Assembly (NCBI RefSeq): GCF_000175235.1
Contig: NZ_ACQT01000003.1
Span: 19,457 to 83,456, forward strand
From: Acidovorax delafieldii 2AN
Lineage (GTDB): Bacteria; Pseudomonadota; Gammaproteobacteria; Burkholderiales; Burkholderiaceae_C
Length of the DNA stretch: 64,000 nt
Reading direction: 5' to 3'
Of this stretch, positions 8,356 to 16,478 are shown piece by piece (the first letter of the stretch is position 1; every line of letters starts with the position of its first letter). The notes under the pieces are model-generated. The model worked only from the letters and a program-made list of their open reading frames with translations. It made no database searches and was not told the origin of the DNA. A program made the translations under genes and the position numbers.

Positions 8356-8586
8356 CGCATCACGGCACGCGATCTGTTCAATCTGGCGCTCGTGATCGAG
8401 AATGAGCCCGCGCAGCTTGAACGGGCCCGTCCCTTCATGCTGCGCCACCGGGACACTTTCCTGGCGCAGATCCGGGCACCGCATCCCAGCCTTCGGGCCG
8501 GGTTCGGTGCCATCGCCACGCTGGACTACCGGCCGAGCTTCGAGCACTGCGTGGCAGAGGCTGACGCCTTCCTGAGTGCGTTGTAG
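8356..8586 (+). pseudogene. C-terminal fragment, possibly of a nucleotidyltransferase-type toxin
   Basis: An open frame without a good start codon encodes a segment beginning ARDLFNLALVIENEP and continuing to ATLDYRPSFEHCVAEAD before a TGA. It reads like the C-terminal end of an AbiEii/DUF1814-type nucleotidyltransferase, in which a 'RDLFDLALV' helix is common. Just upstream the matching sequence continues in another frame (KLTRPDA), suggesting a frameshifted, truncated remnant. The family assignment is from memory and tentative. Confidence 0.35.
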
Positions 8587-8631
8587 CGACGGGTGATCCG
8601 GCCAGGGCCGCGGAGCGCGGCGCTGTGGGGA

Positions 8632-8937
8632 TCAATACTCGTCGGGCAGCAGCAGCGTGGTCACGCTCCGATCCCACTCGGTGATGATCCAGAGCTTCAG
8701 ATCGGGCGTGACCTGGTAGGACGAGAACAGCCGATCCCCGCCGGACTGCAGCGCAGCGTCGTTCAGACGCCGGTCGCTGTCGTCGAGATCGCCCCAGTCA
8801 CCGCTGAGATGGCGGTACAGGTACGGCGCGGGGTCGAGCCGGCCTTCCTCGATCAGCGCATCGACGCCGATGGTCATGACCACCTGCCCAGAGGCGAATC
8901 GAGCTTGGGCGGGAAGAATGAGAACTGCGAATGCCAT
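8632..8937 (-). CDS. Conserved plasmid/ICE-associated small protein
   Basis: A 101-residue protein with a recognisable block shared by plasmid-related proteins of proteobacterial elements: YRHLSGDWGDLDDSD, then a region ending LWIITEWDRSVTTLLLPDEY. Some database entries of this kind carry misleading restriction-subunit names; no enzymatic motif is visible. It has an AAGGAG ribosome site, preceded by a strong GC-rich hairpin (8962-8991). It is the last gene of a minus-strand cluster running from 10933. Confidence 0.65.
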   Translation of the reverse strand: MAFAVLILPAQARFASGQVVMTIGVDALIEEGRLDPAPYLYRHLSGDWGDLDDSDRRLNDAALQSGGDRLFSSYQVTPDLKLWIITEWDRSVTTLLLPDEY

Positions 8938-8961
8938 AGTGGTTGCTCCTTGGAGAAGAAA

Positions 8962-8991
8962 GGGGCCGCGGCACCCGCAGGGGCGGGCCCC
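8962..8991 (-). promoter_or_regulatory. GC-rich leader hairpin upstream of the 8937 gene
   Basis: GGGGCC (8962-8967) pairs with GGCCCC (8986-8991), with additional internal GC pairing. On the minus strand it is followed by a pyrimidine run (TTTCTTCTCC) and then the AAGGAG ribosome site. It looks like an intrinsic terminator or attenuator placed before the gene. Confidence 0.45.
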
Positions 8992-9057
8992 GATGGGTGG
9001 ATGAGGTGCCTGGGGCGTAGATCTCCTTCATGCGCGGGCGGCTCGGGGTCGCGGCTC

Positions 9058-9408
9058 TCATGACTTGTCTCCCTGTGGGCCGGCGTTCCGGTCAGAGTCC
9101 GATGGGGCGGAGCGCCAGGACAGCGCTTCGTTGTCGAACAACTCACCTTCTTCGTCGTACTGCTGCCAGATGCCGCCTGCCGGATCCGGCAGCGCATCGT
9201 TGCCGTGTATCCCCACGTACCAGACATCCTCGAAAGGCTCGGCCGGATGATGGATCTCGCCGCCGCAGTAGTCGCAGATGACCAGGGCGATGTCGGTCAT
9301 GAAGCCCTGGAAGGCTTCATAGGCCTCCAACTGCCCCGTCGCCGATGTGTCGGTCAACAAGCGCGTGACGATTTCGGCGATCTCCTGTGTAGTTACTTGC
9401 TTGCTCAT
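9058..9408 (-). CDS. Hypothetical protein with CDYCGGEIHH motif
   Basis: A 116-residue protein (MSKQVTTQEIAEIVTRLLTD). Its middle has a compact CxxC motif followed by His residues (ICDYCGGEIHHP), suggesting a metal-binding turn. A conserved-looking VWYVGIHGNDALPDP segment follows. It is translationally coupled to the upstream gene, with stop and start overlapping at 9405-9408. No family name is recognised. It is typical of small ICE cargo genes of unknown function. Confidence 0.55.
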   Translation of the reverse strand: MSKQVTTQEIAEIVTRLLTDTSATGQLEAYEAFQGFMTDIALVICDYCGGEIHHPAEPFEDVWYVGIHGNDALPDPAGGIWQQYDEEGELFDNEALSWRSAPSDSDRNAGPQGDKS

Positions 9409-9752
9409 GCTGTTGACCCTCCCGAAGGCTGCAGGACGACCGGAGGCTGGTTGAGGTGGTGCTCGACCACCCGGTTGCCGGCGTTGAAGCACTGGTCGAG
9501 GAAGATGCTCTCGATCAGGCTCGCAGGAGGCTCAATGCCCAGGGCCGCCAGTTGGTTGGCCACCGTGTTGATGTCCGTCCAGTCGAGTCCGGGTTCCGCC
9601 AGGCTGTCGTAGAGGAGCACCTCGGCCTGCCGGTCTGCCGCGCCATCGTCGCGCACCACGTGCAGGAACAGCTCGCGCAGTGGCCGGTCATAGCCGGCCA
9701 CCACGGTGACCGCTTGGCCCTCATGGATCAGGTGAAGGATGTGGCGGCTCAT
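9405..9752 (-). CDS. Hypothetical ICE-associated protein
   Basis: A 115-residue acidic protein (MSRHILHLIHEGQAVTVVAG) with a predicted alpha/beta look (ELFLHVVRDDG, then EVLLYDSLAEP). Its start overlaps the stop of the DUF5983 gene upstream, and its stop overlaps the start of the gene at 9408. Three genes are therefore chained by four-base ATGA overlaps, which implies coordinated translation. Function unknown. Confidence 0.55.
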   Translation of the reverse strand: MSRHILHLIHEGQAVTVVAGYDRPLRELFLHVVRDDGAADRQAEVLLYDSLAEPGLDWTDINTVANQLAALGIEPPASLIESIFLDQCFNAGNRVVEHHLNQPPVVLQPSGGSTA

Positions 9753-10066
9753 GAGGGCATCTCCTGATCCGGGAAGGTGGCGAAGCCTTCGACCGTCTCG
9801 GCATCGGCATCGAACTTGAGCCAGACGATGCCGCCCGCCCGGGCTGCGGTGAAGAGCGGAATCAGTTCCGGCTCGGACGGGGCGTTTTCGCCAGCAGGGC
9901 CGACGTAGACGAACCCGCCGTAGTCGTTGGGGTAGGCGAGGACCGACAGTTCGTCGTCGGCGAGGCGTTGGCGAGTAGCGGGACGCAGGTACGCAATCGA
10001 GATCGCGGCCAGGGGCTCGGCGTGCTGCAATAGATGCTGCATGGGGATTGCAGACATGGGGTGCAT
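9749..10066 (-). CDS. DUF5983-type small protein (copy 2)
   Basis: A 105-residue paralogue of the product of 5485-5793. Landmarks include ATRQRLADDELSVLAYPNDY, GGFVYVG and GIVWLKFDADAE. The ATG at 10066 has an AAAGGAG ribosome site, and a hairpin with arms CGAACC (10097-10102) and GGTTCG (10107-10112) lies just upstream. It heads the coupled three-gene chain 10066-9058. The two paralogues are about half identical, so the duplication is old. Confidence 0.7.
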   Translation of the reverse strand: MHPMSAIPMQHLLQHAEPLAAISIAYLRPATRQRLADDELSVLAYPNDYGGFVYVGPAGENAPSEPELIPLFTAARAGGIVWLKFDADAETVEGFATFPDQEMPS

Positions 10067-10194
10067 GGGTTTTCTCCTTTCGTAGATGGGGAGCGTCGAA
10101 CCAAAGGGTTCGGCGTCCCGCAAGGAACAGGGGTAATTGGGTGGGCTGGCCTTGCCGGGGCACCAGCCCCGGTTTGCGGCGGTCCGCTGGGTTG

Positions 10195-10650
10195 CTACGC
10201 AGCGCGGGGCGGGACTGCTGTCTCGGTGACGCGCGCGTCCGGTCCGAAATCCACGCCGCTGATCAGGTAGTGCCGCCCTGTGGACGGGTCACGCACCTCG
10301 ATGGAGTGGGGTGAGTGGATGCGGGTGACCTCGCATTCGCCCAGCCGCTGCGTTGCGACCAGATCGCCGGGGCACAGTGCGCCTTCGCGCGACAGTCGCA
10401 CCAGGCGCAGGGTGCCGGGCGGCACGGGCTCGGGCCGTGGCGGCTCCGTGTACGACCCGATGAAGCGGCGCCGGCAGATGTGCCGGGCCGAGTCGCGGGT
10501 TTGGGCGTCAACCGCCTCGCCATAGGTCATCGCGTAGCTGTCCAGCACCTCGTCGAGCATGGACTCGCTGCGCATTTCGGCGTCGCGATCCAGCCGCTCA
10601 ATGGCTATCTTGGCCCACAGGGGCAGGTACTGGTAGGGCGTCGGTCCCAT
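10195..10650 (-). CDS. Hypothetical ICE-associated protein
   Basis: A 151-residue protein beginning MGPTPYQYLPLWAKIAIERL. The N-terminal half is helical and acidic. The C-terminal half is a beta-rich domain (LCPGDLVATQRLGECEVTRI, then HYLISGVDFGPDA) that could be a small barrel. The ATG at 10650 is two bases from the stop of the upstream gene at 10652, so they are co-transcribed. No named domain is recognised. Confidence 0.55.
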   Translation of the reverse strand: MGPTPYQYLPLWAKIAIERLDRDAEMRSESMLDEVLDSYAMTYGEAVDAQTRDSARHICRRRFIGSYTEPPRPEPVPPGTLRLVRLSREGALCPGDLVATQRLGECEVTRIHSPHSIEVRDPSTGRHYLISGVDFGPDARVTETAVPPRAA

Positions 10651-10651
10651 G

Positions 10652-10933
10652 TCAGTGTTCCTGGGTGGAGACAGATTCTTCGGACGGCCCGGCGCCGAGG
10701 CGGGCCAGCAGCCGGTCGATCTGGGCGATGCCGAAGTCCCAGGGCTCGAAGCTGCGGCCAGGGAGCGCAACGCCTTCGGTTTGCACGAGCTGCAGGGCCT
10801 CGACCTTGAGTTCGCGCAGCCGGTGGAGCCCTTCGTAGACGAGTTCGGCATCGCTGTCGCCGAGCAGAGACTCGAGATCGACGGTGGCATGGGCCGGCTT
10901 CGGGCCGGCCTGATCGGTATGAGACGGGGGCAT
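10652..10933 (-). CDS. Hypothetical small acidic protein
   Basis: A 93-residue protein (MPPSHTDQAGPKPAHATVDL) with an acidic helical middle (LGDSDAELVYEGLHRLRELK). It is the first gene of the minus-strand cluster, preceded by a hairpin-rich leader (10945-10990) and the repeat at 11026-11047. Function unknown. Confidence 0.5.
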   Translation of the reverse strand: MPPSHTDQAGPKPAHATVDLESLLGDSDAELVYEGLHRLRELKVEALQLVQTEGVALPGRSFEPWDFGIAQIDRLLARLGAGPSEESVSTQEH

Positions 10934-11025
10934 GGTGTTCTCGCCAGGAAGTGGGGAGGGAACACTGCTCCCTGGGAGACAGTGCTCCCAGGGGGAAATC
11001 GGCAGCGGGAACAAGCCCGTGCCAC

Positions 11026-11047
11026 GGCAGGTAACGACTGCGACGCC
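11026..11047 (-). repeat. 22-bp leader repeat, copy B
   Basis: Exact copy of the repeats at 8093 and 31884. Adjacent hairpins are CCGGC-GTG-GCCGG and GCTTCC/GGAAGC. It lies 93 bp upstream of the minus-strand gene that starts at 10933. Confidence 0.6.
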
Positions 11048-11162
11048 CGGCGTGGCCGGGATGGCTTCCTCGACGGAAGCAGGGGAGCCTTGAGTGTGGG
11101 CCCGCGGACATGGCCTGGGGCGGCGACACGAGTTCCGCTCCCCGCAAAGTCCCATGGAGCCA

Positions 11163-11177
11163 GGCATTTGCGGGTGG
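11163..11177 (-). repeat. 15-bp upstream box, copy B
   Basis: Identical to the box at 8259-8273 and placed the same way relative to the 22-bp leader repeat. Together they define a leader module of about 150 bp. Confidence 0.5.
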
Positions 11178-11384
11178 CATTGGCAGCGCGGTTCGGTAGG
11201 GGGCAGTGCGCCACGGGCCGGGGCGAGCCATGCCCATGAAGCTGTACGAGCATGGGCGACGCTGGAGCCCGTTCGCGCCCGCAAGGTCAGGGGGATTCCA
11301 GCCGATTGCCGGTGGCGACTGCTCCTGCAGTGCGTGGCACAGCGACTCGGCTCCGGGATGCCGATCGTCGGCAGTTCGACCAAA

Positions 11385-11421
11385 TTGACCTTTTGATGTA
11401 TGATTTCATCAATCTGGTCAA
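11385..11421 (+). promoter_or_regulatory. Double inverted-repeat operator of the RES toxin-antitoxin operon
   Basis: Two nested dyads are present: TTGACC (11385-11390) with GGTCAA (11416-11421), and TTGATG (11393-11398) with CATCAA (11407-11412). They end 15 bp before the antitoxin ATG. A TATGAT -10-like box (11399-11404) is in the middle. This is the classic layout for autorepression by the antitoxin. Confidence 0.6.
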
Positions 11422-11436
11422 ACGGAGTTCAATGCC

Positions 11437-12111
11437 ATGGCGAAGACCGCATCCCACATGCTGCAGGGCGACGTGTTCACCGTGCAGCCCTACCGCGCCG
11501 ACCGAGGACATGGCTCGCGCGCTGGCCGGGCCTTTGTGCTCGAAGTGGCAGACGAGGCGGCCTCGAGCACCTTGCTGGCTTCGCTGCCGCTGCTGGACCG
11601 CCTGCTGGGAGAGAAGATCGCCGCGGTGCGCGAGCGCCGCATGGAGGAAATGGTCGACTTCATGGCGGCGCGCATGCTTGCCCCCAGCGTTGTCGAACTG
11701 GAGATGGCGCAGAGGCTCGCGCAGCGCCATGCCCGCATCCTCAACGAGTTCGGCTTCTTCAGTGCAGAGCAACTGGCCGATGCCAACGGCTCCCAGGCCA
11801 GCAATCGCACGGCTCTGGCCGACAACTGGCGCAAGCGCCGCCAGGTGTTCGCCGTGCCCCACCCGGACAAGGCGGCGCGCGAGCGCGACGTCTATCCGGC
11901 CTTCCAGTTCGAGAACGGCAAGCCGGTCAAGGCGGTGCAGGAGGTGCTGGAGGCCTTCGGCGGACGCAAGGCGCCCTGGAAATTGGCGCTGTGGTTCACC
12001 TCGAACAACGGCTGGCTGGCGGGCAGCGCCCGCCCGGTTGACCTGCTGATCACCGATCCGCAGGCCGTTATTGATGCGGCCCGGCGCGACGCCGAGGGGA
12101 GTGCGGCTTGA
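11437..12111 (+). CDS. DUF2384/ParS-type antitoxin of a RES system
   Basis: A 224-residue protein. The middle carries a helix-turn-helix-like region (LNEFGFFSAEQLADANGSQA). The C-terminal part (KAVQEVLEAFGGRKAPWKLA, then WFTSNNGWL and a DLLITDPQAVIDAA tail) matches the DUF2384 toxin-binding domain of Xre/MbcA/ParS antitoxins. It is longer than typical antitoxins of this group (about 140-160). The stop overlaps the TTG start of the RES toxin gene. The antitoxin should neutralise the toxin by binding its active site and should repress its own promoter through the operator at 11385-11421. A related orphan antitoxin is at 56641-57063. Confidence 0.8.
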   Translation: MAKTASHMLQGDVFTVQPYRADRGHGSRAGRAFVLEVADEAASSTLLASLPLLDRLLGEKIAAVRERRMEEMVDFMAARMLAPSVVELEMAQRLAQRHARILNEFGFFSAEQLADANGSQASNRTALADNWRKRRQVFAVPHPDKAARERDVYPAFQFENGKPVKAVQEVLEAFGGRKAPWKLALWFTSNNGWLAGSARPVDLLITDPQAVIDAARRDAEGSAA

Positions 12112-12755
12112 CGTGTCGCGTACCGGTCCCTCCGCTCAATCCCTTGTTCGATACCTGGGCGGCGGGCCGGGTGATCCACGTCATTCATGACACCGCGTTC
12201 GCACCCGAGAGCTTCAACCCAGGTGTGGATGGAGCAGGGCGGCTGCGCAAGCCGACCCGCTTCGCTCCGATCCGGGATGCCAAGGGCAAGGTAGTCCCCT
12301 ACCTGTACGGTGGATCGACGCTGGACTGCGCGATCTTCGAGACCGTGTTCCATGACGTGCCGATCGATGCGGCTGACAAGTTCGTGGATCTGGACGACTT
12401 CGCGCAGCGTGGCCACGCCGAACTGATCCCCAACCGGGACTTGAAACTGGTGGACCTGACGAGCGAGGGGTTGCACCGGTTGAAGGTGCCGAAGGACGAG
12501 TTGATCGCCTCTCCAGCTCGCGATTACCCGGACACGGCCCTGTGGGCTCAGGCGCTGCACCGGCAGTTTCCCGACGTGGATGGCCTGCTGTGGATGTCGC
12601 GCCAGCGGGATCGTGACCATGCGCTGCTGCTGTTCGGTGACCGACTGCGTGGTGTGCTGAGCGGCTCGCGCATCGGCGGGTCGCTGGCCAGGAACTTCAC
12701 GCTGCGCGATGCCGTGCTGCAGGCTGCGCTGCGCGCCGGCATCGAGGCCGATTGA
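12108..12755 (+). CDS. RES-domain toxin (NAD+-degrading)
   Basis: A 215-residue protein of the RES family, which by family knowledge attacks NAD+ by phosphorolysis or hydrolysis and stops growth. Conserved features visible are RLRKPTRFAPIRD, the Tyr-rich VPYLYGGSTLDCAIFE block with its Glu, and IGGSLARNF near the end. The TTG start (12108) overlaps the antitoxin stop as TTGA, with GGGGAG upstream. It forms a two-gene operon with the DUF2384 antitoxin. No truncation is seen. Confidence 0.85.
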   Translation: MTCRVPVPPLNPLFDTWAAGRVIHVIHDTAFAPESFNPGVDGAGRLRKPTRFAPIRDAKGKVVPYLYGGSTLDCAIFETVFHDVPIDAADKFVDLDDFAQRGHAELIPNRDLKLVDLTSEGLHRLKVPKDELIASPARDYPDTALWAQALHRQFPDVDGLLWMSRQRDRDHALLLFGDRLRGVLSGSRIGGSLARNFTLRDAVLQAALRAGIEAD

Positions 12756-12790
12756 CCGGTGTACATGCAATAAAGAACAAGGAGGGTTCC

Positions 12791-14590
12791 ATGAAGCTGA
12801 CGCGGATCTACATCAACAACTTCCGCAACTTCCTTGAGCTGGATGTCGCGCTGGATGGGAGCGCCGTCATCGTGGGGGAGAACCGCGTCGGCAAGAGCAA
12901 CCTGCTCTATGCGTTGCGGTTGATCTTCGATCCCAGCCTGCCCGACAGTGCTCGCCAGTTGGGCCAGGGTGACTTCTGCGATGGGTTGGGCGAACCCTTG
13001 GAAGGCGAGAAGATCACGGTGTTCGTGGAACTGACCGACTTCGAGGACGACCTGGATCTGCTGGCCCTGCTCACGGACTTTCGGCTGGATGATGCTGCGA
13101 ACACTGTTCGCCTCACCTATGAGTTCCGCCCAATCCCGGGCCTCGACGGGTTTCCGCAGGCAGACGAAGACTACGAGTTCATCTGCTTCGGGGGAGAGGC
13201 TGAGACCAAGAAGTTCGGGCACGACGTGCGCCGGCGCATCGCCATGGACCTTCTGCCCGCGTTGCGCGATGCGGAAGGAGATCTGGCCGCCTGGCGGCGT
13301 TCGCCTCTGCGGCCCTTGCTCGAGCGTGCATTCGCCGGAGTGTCGGGCGAGGAGCTCAGGGGCGTGCGCGACGCGGTCCACGCGGCTACCGAGCAGCTGG
13401 CGGAGTTCCCGGCCGTCCAAACCTTGGAGAAGGACCTGCGGGCACTGTTCACCTCGATGAGCGGTCCGAAGCAGGACATCGAGCCAAGCCTGGGGTTTGG
13501 CACAACGGACGTCACCCGGCTCTTTCGCAACCTCAAGCTGTTGATCGATGGAGGACTGCGGACCATCGGAGAGGCCAGTCTCGGCTCCGCAAATGTGGCC
13601 TTCCTGACCCTCAAGGCTTTGGAACTGCGCCAGCTCATGAGTGAGAACCGGCGTGATCACACGCTGCTGGCTATCGAAGAGCCGGAGGCTCACCTGCATC
13701 CGCACCTGCAGCGGTCCGTCTATCGGCACCTGTTCGAAGATCTGGCCGCTGCACCGGCGGGAGAGCAGCTGTCGTTGCTGTTGACGACGCACTCGCCCCA
13801 CATCGCGAGTGTCGCGCCGCTTCGCTCGCTGGTACTGCTGCGCGAATCCAAAGACGAAAGCACGGTAGGGACTTCGGCGGCGACTATTGAACTGACCGAA
13901 GACGAGGAGGACGACCTCGCTCGTTACCTGGATGTCACGCGGGCGGAGATGCTGTTCGCCCGAGGGATCATCCTGGTCGAAGGAGACGCCGAGAAGTTTC
14001 TTCTGCCGGTCTTCGCGGCCTCGCTCGGGCATGACCTCGACCACCTGGGCATCACGGTGTGTTCTGTGTCCGGGACGAACTTCACGCCGTATGCCAAGTT
14101 CCTGACGGCGCTCGGCATCCCGTTTTCGATCGTGACGGATTGGGATCCGCGCATCGATCGCCAGGCGTTGGGCTTCAACCGTTCCTGGAAGCTCGTGCAG
14201 ACCATTGAGTCGGCCCGAACTGGAAAAGAGCCCACGCGTCTGATCCGAGAACTAAAGTCCATCGAGGATGTGAATGTGTTCGCGGAACGCTGCGAGGAGC
14301 ATGGAGTCTTCACCAACGTGGAAACGCTGGAGGTTGATCTGTTCCGAGACGACGACTTCACCACAGCGATCCTCGCTGCGCTGAGGGAGCAGCCGTGGGC
14401 GGCGCCACGTATGGCGTGGCTGGACGAGTGGGAAGCCGATCCCAGTACGCTAAACGTCGAGAACTATCTCAAGATGATCGAGGCGATCGGAAAGGGGCGG
14501 TTTGCGCAGCGCTTGGCTTCGCGCGTCGAGGGTGTAGCGCCGCCAGCCTATATCGCCAACGCCATCGCCTACGTGGTCGGCCGTGTCTGA
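12791..14590 (+). CDS. OLD-family ATPase-nuclease, GajA-like (Gabija-like pair 1)
   Basis: A 599-residue protein. The ABC-type ATPase half has Walker A at about residues 29-37 (GENRVGKSN) and a Walker B/signature region near residue 292 (LLAIEEPEAHLHP). A C-terminal TOPRIM nuclease domain starts near residue 390 (ILVEGDAEKF), with the expected Glu and further acidic residues (SIVTDWDP). Its size and coupling to an overlapping UvrD-like helicase gene match Gabija GajA, a nucleotide-sensing DNA endonuclease. The ATG at 12791 follows an AAGGAGGG site. It lies just after the RES toxin-antitoxin pair. Class 2 OLD systems have the same arrangement, so Gabija-like is the safest name. Confidence 0.85.
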   Translation: MKLTRIYINNFRNFLELDVALDGSAVIVGENRVGKSNLLYALRLIFDPSLPDSARQLGQGDFCDGLGEPLEGEKITVFVELTDFEDDLDLLALLTDFRLDDAANTVRLTYEFRPIPGLDGFPQADEDYEFICFGGEAETKKFGHDVRRRIAMDLLPALRDAEGDLAAWRRSPLRPLLERAFAGVSGEELRGVRDAVHAATEQLAEFPAVQTLEKDLRALFTSMSGPKQDIEPSLGFGTTDVTRLFRNLKLLIDGGLRTIGEASLGSANVAFLTLKALELRQLMSENRRDHTLLAIEEPEAHLHPHLQRSVYRHLFEDLAAAPAGEQLSLLLTTHSPHIASVAPLRSLVLLRESKDESTVGTSAATIELTEDEEDDLARYLDVTRAEMLFARGIILVEGDAEKFLLPVFAASLGHDLDHLGITVCSVSGTNFTPYAKFLTALGIPFSIVTDWDPRIDRQALGFNRSWKLVQTIESARTGKEPTRLIRELKSIEDVNVFAERCEEHGVFTNVETLEVDLFRDDDFTTAILAALREQPWAAPRMAWLDEWEADPSTLNVENYLKMIEAIGKGRFAQRLASRVEGVAPPAYIANAIAYVVGRV

Positions 14591-16361
14591 TAGAGCGGCC
14601 TATCTGCGCGCCGCCGCGCAGCTTCGGGGCAACGCGGGGCAGTGGGCGGCGTATGAGTCGCGCGGGCACTGCATCGTGCTGGCGGGGCCAGGCAGCGGCA
14701 AGACCAAGACTCTCACGACCAAGATGGCGCGCCTGCTCGCGGAGGATGTCGCTGAGCCGCGCGGCGTGGCTTGCATTACCTTCAACAATGAGTGTGCCCG
14801 AGAACTCGAGGGGCGCCTTGCGGCCCTCGGCGTGGAGCCTGATGGACGGGTGTTCATCGGCACCGTGCACTCGTTCTCGCTGACGCAGATCATCCTGCCC
14901 TATGCCAAGGTGGCGGGATTGGGATTGCCGGACGATTTCGGAGTCGCAACGCGTGCCGAGCGCCAGGCTGCGTTGTCGAATGCCGTGCTCCGCACCATGG
15001 ATTACGCCGGCAACCCGCAGGACTGGGAGTTTCGACTAGCCAGCTACCGCCGTTCAATCTTGAACCGGGACAGCGTGCAATGGCAAGAAACCGACCCAGA
15101 GCTGGCTGGCCTGGTCGAGGCCTATGAGGCGGAACTACGGCTTCGCGGACTGATCGATTTCGACGACATGCCCTTGCTCGCCGTGCGCGCCCTGCGCGAG
15201 AAGCCGTGGCTGCAACGCGCGCTGCTGGCGAAGTACCCGGTCCTTGTCGTCGACGAGTACCAGGACCTCGGATTGGCGTTGCACCGTATGGTCATGGGGC
15301 TGTGCTTCAGCGCGGGCATGCGCCTCTTCGCCGTGGGGGATGCCGACCAATCGATCTACGGCTTCAATGGGGCTCAGCCTGAACTGTTGCGGCGCCTGTC
15401 TGAGCGTGAGGATGTCGAGACCGTGCGCTTGCGGCTCAACTATCGAAGCGGCACGCGAATCGTCGCAGCATCCAGTGTAGCGTTGGGCGAGGAGCGGGGC
15501 TACGAGGCTGCCGAAGGGGCGCCGCTGGGAACGGTATTCGTACACGCCGTGCAGGGCGCCTATCCACAGCAGGCACGGCACCTCATTGCCAACCTCCTGC
15601 AGCGGGCCATGGCGGGTAAGCCCGGGCTCCGCTACAGAGATGTCGCGGTACTCTATCCCGCTGCATGGATCGGCGATTCCGTCGCGGATGCCGCGCGGCA
15701 AGCCGGCATCCCGGTCGTGCGCACCGATGGGAATGCACTGTATCCGCGGGCGAGCCGGCTCATGCAGTGGCTCGAGCTTTGCGCCCAGTGGTGTTGCGGG
15801 GGATGGCGAGCAGGCGACCCGCGGTTCTCACGGCTTGTCGCCGAAGGGCGCCGGCTCTTCGCCGAGTCGATCCGCGGCGAGGATCAGGTGGGGGACTTTC
15901 ATCGCCGCTTGATCGACGGACTCTGGAATGTCCGAGATCCGAGCCTGCCGCTGCATGCCTGGCTCGTGCGCCTGAAGGAGCAACTGATCGATCCATTGGG
16001 GTTGGGATGTGTGAGCCTGCGCGACGAGCTGGAGACGCTGGCTGCATTTGTCGCAAGGACATCCCCGGAGGGTGACTGTCCAGGCATGCTGTTGGGAGAA
16101 ATGGCAGGTGACGGAGGCGGTCTGGACCGCCTCACCTTGTCGAGCCTCCACAGTGCCAAAGGACGGGAGTTCGCCGTCGTGTTCTTGTTCGGCATGGATG
16201 CCGGGCGCCTGCCACGCAACGATGCCGGTAGACAGCAACTCGCGGAGGCCCGACGGCTTTTCTATGTGGGTTTTACCCGAGCGAAGTCTGAAGTGCACTT
16301 GATTCACACGGTAGGTCGCGCGTCCCAGTTTGTCGACGAATTGGAGCAGCACTTGCGATGA
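14583..16361 (+). CDS. UvrD/Rep-like SF1 helicase, GajB-like (Gabija-like pair 1)
   Basis: A 592-residue superfamily 1 helicase. Motif I is at residues 35-42 (GPGSGKTK), motif II near residue 222 (VVDEYQDLG), motif III at DADQSIYGF, and motifs V/VI in the C-terminal part (LHSAKGREFAVVF, FYVGFTRAK). It begins at a GTG inside the end of the OLD gene, so the two are coupled. In Gabija, GajB binds GajA, senses DNA ends and degrades nucleotides; this member is about 100 residues longer than the best-known GajB. It is followed after a short gap by a HEPN-domain gene on the same strand. Confidence 0.85.
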   Translation: MSDRAAYLRAAAQLRGNAGQWAAYESRGHCIVLAGPGSGKTKTLTTKMARLLAEDVAEPRGVACITFNNECARELEGRLAALGVEPDGRVFIGTVHSFSLTQIILPYAKVAGLGLPDDFGVATRAERQAALSNAVLRTMDYAGNPQDWEFRLASYRRSILNRDSVQWQETDPELAGLVEAYEAELRLRGLIDFDDMPLLAVRALREKPWLQRALLAKYPVLVVDEYQDLGLALHRMVMGLCFSAGMRLFAVGDADQSIYGFNGAQPELLRRLSEREDVETVRLRLNYRSGTRIVAASSVALGEERGYEAAEGAPLGTVFVHAVQGAYPQQARHLIANLLQRAMAGKPGLRYRDVAVLYPAAWIGDSVADAARQAGIPVVRTDGNALYPRASRLMQWLELCAQWCCGGWRAGDPRFSRLVAEGRRLFAESIRGEDQVGDFHRRLIDGLWNVRDPSLPLHAWLVRLKEQLIDPLGLGCVSLRDELETLAAFVARTSPEGDCPGMLLGEMAGDGGGLDRLTLSSLHSAKGREFAVVFLFGMDAGRLPRNDAGRQQLAEARRLFYVGFTRAKSEVHLIHTVGRASQFVDELEQHLR

Positions 16362-16478
16362 ACGATCTGGAGGCATTGCAAAATCAGCTGCTCCAACCTG
16401 CGGGTGGTCGAGAAGGTTCGCATTGGCCATTCTGATGACGCACGCATGCCCCCTTCTTTGCCCCCGTCTACTGAAACC

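Noticed and set aside
8941..9061. Small peptide starting at the ATG overlapping the stop of the gene at 9058
   Set aside because: The frame would run into the next gene's leader hairpin and has a Ser/Arg/Pro-rich composition without support.
12548..14044. Minus-strand open frame of 498 codons opposite the OLD-family gene
   Set aside because: A shadow of GC-rich coding sequence; the plus strand has Walker and TOPRIM motifs while this frame has none.
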